64,000 bases of DNA from Streptomyces sp. NBC_01294 (GTDB taxonomy: Bacteria > Actinomycetota > Actinomycetes > Streptomycetales > Streptomycetaceae): assembly GCF_035917235.1 (NCBI RefSeq), contig NZ_CP108423.1, forward strand, positions 992,001 through 1,056,000, written 5' to 3'. The translations under genes were made by a program, and so were the position numbers. Under the pieces are notes generated by a model, which did not search any database, was not told the origin of the DNA, and worked only from the letters and a program-made list of their open reading frames with translations. Positions 60,802 to 64,000 of the stretch are shown one piece after another. Every line of letters begins with the position of its first letter. The stretch's first letter is position 1.

Positions 60802-63800
60802 ATGGGCGCCGAGCGGGGGCGGGCACTGTGTTCTGGGGGCTGGGGGCAGAACTTGGGCGATCTCCGTTTCTCCTTACTCGGTCTGATGCGGGCTCACCGG
60901 GGCGCTACCGCGCTCAAGATCGGTAGCCCACAGCAGCAGGCGATGCTGGCCGTCCTCCTGCTCCGGCCGGGGCATTCGGCGAGCGCCACCGATCTCATCG
61001 CCGCGCTGTGGGGCGAGGAACCTCCGGGCGCGGCGATGACCACGGTCCGTACCTACGCGTGGCGATGGCGCAAGGTGCTGGACGCGGAGGGGAAGAGCGA
61101 AGAAGGGTGCGCCGCCGGGGCCGAACGGCCCGCGTCGAGCGTGCTGGTGTCGATGGGGGACGGCTACCGGCTGGTCCTGCCGAAGCTCGCCGTGGACGCG
61201 GCGGAGGCCGAGGCGCTGGCCGCCGAGGCGGAGCGCACCGCGCGCACCGATCCGCTGTGCGCCCGCGACCTGCTCAACCGGGCGTTGGAGCTGTGGCAGG
61301 GCGAGCCGCTGGCCGGCGTACCCGGTCCGTTCGCGGAGCGGCACCGGCAGCGGCTGGAGGAACTGCGGCTGACCCTGCTGGAGGAACGGATCGGGCTGGA
61401 CCTGACGCTCGGCCGCCACTCGCGCTGCATCCCCGAGCTGACCGCGCTCACCACCGAGCACCCGCTGCACGAGCAGGCGTACGGGCTGCTGATGCGGGCG
61501 CTGTACCAGGCCGGGCGGCAGGCGGACGCGCTGGCGGTGTACCGCGGGGTGCGGCAGTTGTTCCTCGCGGAGCTGGGCGTCCCGCCCGGGGCGGAGCTGG
61601 AGCAGCTGCACCGCAGGATCCTGGAGGGCGATCCGGCGCTGGCCGCTCCGGAACCGAGCCCGGCGGCGGTGACGGTGACGGGGGCCGGCGCAAGGCCTGG
61701 AGCCCGCACAGGGCCTGGAGCCGGGGCAGAGCACGGGGCAGGAGCGGAGGCGGGGACTTCCGAGGAGTTCGAGAGACAGGCGGAGCCGGCCCCGGTCGGC
61801 TCCGGCGTCGACGACTCCGAGGGCAGCGCCGGTTCCCGGGCGGCCGCACCGGGCCGGCGGGAGGACAGAGACGGGCGGGAAGCCGCCGTCCGACCGGCCG
61901 CCGCACCGCCGCGGCCGGCCCAACTCCCACCCGACGCCGCCGACTTCACCGGCCGTACGGCGCTGGTCCGGGTGCTCGGCGAGGTGCTCGGCGCGCCCTC
62001 GGCACAGGCACTCGTGATCGCCACCGTGGTCGGAATGGGCGGCGTCGGCAAGACGGCGCTGGCACTGCACGTGGCGCACCGCGTCCGGGACACCTACCCG
62101 GACGGCCAGCTGTACGCGGACCTGCGCGGCTCCGACCCGGTGCCGGCCGATCCGGAGGCGGTGCTCAGCAGCTTCCTGGTGGCGCTCGGGGTGCCCGGCG
62201 ACGCGGTGCCGGACGGGCTGGACGCGCGCTCGGCGCTGTTCCGGTCCGTGGTGGACGGGCGGCGGCTGCTGCTGGTGCTCGACAACGCCAAGGACGCGGC
62301 GCAGATCCGGCCGCTGCTGCCCGGGGCGGTCGGCTGCGCGGTCCTCACCACCGGGCGCACCCGGCCGGCCGGGCTGCCGGCCACCGTCCAGGTCGACCTG
62401 GACGTGTTCCAGCCGTCCGAGGCGCTGGACCTGCTCGGCCGCACGATCGGCGCGGAGCGGCTGACCGCCGAACGGGAGGCGGCGCTGGAGCTGGTGGTGG
62501 CCTGCGGGTACCTGCCGCTGGCGGTCCGGATCGTGGCGGCCCGCCTCGCGGCCCGGCCTGGCTGGACGGTGCAGACGCTCAGCCGCCGGCTCCAGGTGGA
62601 GCGGCGGCGGATCGACGAGCTGCGGATCGGCGACCTCGCGGTGGCGGCGGCCTTCGAACTGAGCTATCGCCAGCTGACCCCCGATCAGGCCCGGGCGTTC
62701 CGGCTGGTCGCCTCGGTGGACGGGCCGGACATCGGCCTGTCGGCGGCCGCGGCCCTGCTCGACCTCGACGAGTACGACGCCGAGGACCTGCTGGAGGCGC
62801 TGGTGGACGTGGCGATGGTGGAGTCGCCGTTCCCGGGGCGCTACCGGTACCACGACCTGCTGCGGGCGTTCGCCCGGCGGCGTCCGGTGGAGGGGGCCGA
62901 CGCGGGAGGCCCCACTTCGGCGGCCGGTGGCGCGGCGGAGAGCGGGGAGGCGCTGGCGGCCCGGGACCGGCTGCTGGACCACCTGCTGGCCACGGCCTGC
63001 ACCGCCTTCCAGCACGCGGTGCCGGGCGACCCGGCGGCGGGCGCGCTGGGTCCGGCCCGCTCCCCCGGTGTGGCGCTGTCGGGATGGGACGCGGCCCGGG
63101 AGTGGACGGCGGCGGAGCGTGCTGGCGCGGTGGCGCTGGCGGCCCAGGTCGCCGCGGACGCGGGAGCGGGCACGGCGGGCGGTACGGCGGGCGGCACCGG
63201 AGACGGTACCGCGGGCCGTGCGGCAGGCAGTACGGCGGGCGGCGCGGTGCTGCCGGACGGCGTGCAGGGGACCGCGCTGCGGGCCGCGATCGATCTGCTG
63301 ATCGCGCTCACCCCCTTCGTCCTCACCCCGCCGAGCCGTCAACTCGCCACCACCGCCGACGCGCTGGCCGAGGCGGCGGTGCGGCACGGCGACGTCCGGG
63401 CCGCCGGACGTGCGCACTTCCTGCGCGGGAACGTCGCCCTGGCGGCGACCCGGCTGGACGCGGCCGAGGCCGCGGCCCGGCAGGCGGTGGACGCGGCGCG
63501 AACCGCCGGCGACACGGTGATCCTGCGCCAGGCGCTCAACGACCTGGGCCTGATCTGCCAGTTCCTCAGCCGCTTCGACGAGGCGGTGGACCACTACGAC
63601 CAGGCCCTGCTGCTGGCCAACGCGCTGGGGCACCGCTCCGGCGCCTTGGTGACCACCGTGAACGCCGCGCTGGCACGGGTGCGCAGCGGGCGGGCGGAGG
63701 AGGCGGTGGAGATCTGTCACGAGGTGCTCGTCGAGCTGCGGACCCGGCAGGACGACCCCGGGCGTGCGTACACCTTGTACGTACTGGGCCTGGCGCTGCA

Positions 63801-64000
63801 CGGGCTCGGGCGGCACGAGGAGGCGGTGACCTGGTTCCGGGAGTGTCTGGCGGTGGCGACGGGAGCCGGTCTGCGGGACCGGGCCGCGCACGCGCGCTAC
63901 CGGATGGCGGACAGTCTGCGCTCGCTCGGCCGGGCCGACGAGGCGCTCGACCACGCCGGGCAGGCGCTGGTGCTCTGCGAGGAGCTGGGGGCCGAGCGGG
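60802..64000 (+). CDS. AfsR/SARP-family regulator with NB-ARC and TPR domains (truncated by window end)
   Basis: At least 1066 residues; the 3' end is outside. From ATG 60802: a winged-helix OmpR-like DNA-binding domain (about residues 18-110, [29 protein letters not shown]), then the bacterial transcriptional activation domain (about 125-270, [37 protein letters not shown]). A linker is followed by an NB-ARC ATPase with Walker A GMGGVGKT (411-418) and Walker B RLLLVLDN, then TPR-like repeats (from about 880). This is the AfsR layout. A TTA leucine codon (60874-60876, residue 25) implies bldA dependence. Start alternatives include TTG at 60853. The regulated genes may lie to the right; autoregulation via the heptamers is likely. 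Confidence 0.88.
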   Translation, partial: MGAERGRALCSGGWGQNLGDLRFSLLGLMRAHRGATALKIGSPQQQAMLAVLLLRPGHSASATDLIAALWGEEPPGAAMTTVRTYAWRWRKVLDAEGKSEEGCAAGAERPASSVLVSMGDGYRLVLPKLAVDAAEAEALAAEAERTARTDPLCARDLLNRALELWQGEPLAGVPGPFAERHRQRLEELRLTLLEERIGLDLTLGRHSRCIPELTALTTEHPLHEQAYGLLMRALYQAGRQADALAVYRGVRQLFLAELGVPPGAELEQLHRRILEGDPALAAPEPSPAAVTVTGAGARPGARTGPGAGAEHGAGAEAGTSEEFERQAEPAPVGSGVDDSEGSAGSRAAAPGRREDRDGREAAVRPAAAPPRPAQLPPDAADFTGRTALVRVLGEVLGAPSAQALVIATVVGMGGVGKTALALHVAHRVRDTYPDGQLYADLRGSDPVPADPEAVLSSFLVALGVPGDAVPDGLDARSALFRSVVDGRRLLLVLDNAKDAAQIRPLLPGAVGCAVLTTGRTRPAGLPATVQVDLDVFQPSEALDLLGRTIGAERLTAEREAALELVVACGYLPLAVRIVAARLAARPGWTVQTLSRRLQVERRRIDELRIGDLAVAAAFELSYRQLTPDQARAFRLVASVDGPDIGLSAAAALLDLDEYDAEDLLEALVDVAMVESPFPGRYRYHDLLRAFARRRPVEGADAGGPTSAAGGAAESGEALAARDRLLDHLLATACTAFQHAVPGDPAAGALGPARSPGVALSGWDAAREWTAAERAGAVALAAQVAADAGAGTAGGTAGGTGDGTAGRAAGSTAGGAVLPDGVQGTALRAAIDLLIALTPFVLTPPSRQLATTADALAEAAVRHGDVRAAGRAHFLRGNVALAATRLDAAEAAARQAVDAARTAGDTVILRQALNDLGLICQFLSRFDEAVDHYDQALLLANALGHRSGALVTTVNAALARVRSGRAEEAVEICHEVLVELRTRQDDPGRAYTLYVLGLALHGLGRHEEAVTWFRECLAVATGAGLRDRAAHARYRMADSLRSLGRADEALDHAGQALVLCEELGAER

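Overview
The window is very G+C-rich, with strong GC bias at third codon positions, GTG/TTG starts, many 4-bp start/stop overlaps, several leaderless genes and a few TTA codons. It reads as a chromosome segment of a Streptomyces or close relative. No rRNA, tRNA, CRISPR array or intact insertion sequence was seen. About 43 intact or edge-truncated genes and one decayed locus are supported.

Layout. 1-9.2 kb: the tail of a universal stress protein, a TetR/PLP-dehydratase pair, two secreted glycosidases (GH27, GH89), a membrane molybdenum oxidoreductase and a lipoprotein of the serine-hydrolase fold without its catalytic lysine. 9.2-12.9 kb: a cytochrome P450, a secreted protein with a Thr-Pro linker, and a LysR regulator. 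13.4-30.8 kb: one polycistron with translationally coupled junctions, encoding two giant iterative-type PKS/lipid-synthase proteins (NMO-NMO-KS-AT-ACP-KR and KS-AT-DH-PPTase), a discrete ACP, an alpha/beta hydrolase, a glycosyltransferase, a methyltransferase fusion and a degenerate galactokinase-like protein. It resembles PUFA/enediyne-type synthases and probably makes a glycosylated reduced polyketide or lipid. This is the most likely novel system here.

30.9-45.6 kb is a set of small regulator-plus-target modules: a secreted phosphoesterase sharing a C-terminal module with the earlier secreted protein, an MFS/SDR pair, TetR opposite a UvrA-like drug-resistance ATPase, a leaderless TetR, an enoyl-CoA hydratase family protein opposite a RibD-type reductase, AraC opposite an FSR-type exporter, and an isochorismatase followed by a saccharopine-dehydrogenase-like/TetR operon behind a perfect 16-bp palindrome. 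45.6-58.9 kb: a CASTOR/POLLUX-like channel, a Tat-exported amine oxidase, an exported beta-carbonic anhydrase, small membrane and hypothetical proteins, a three-gene glycerol-type kinase/dehydrogenase operon, and an APC permease.

59-64 kb: remnants of what looks like an M4 protealysin-type protease plus emfourin-like inhibitor, a nucleotidyltransferase-fold protein, and the start of an AfsR/SARP regulator. The regulator is preceded by four heptamers at exact 11-bp spacing and carries a TTA codon, suggesting autoregulation and bldA control. TTA codons also occur in the channel, the glycerol-kinase-like gene and one hypothetical gene.
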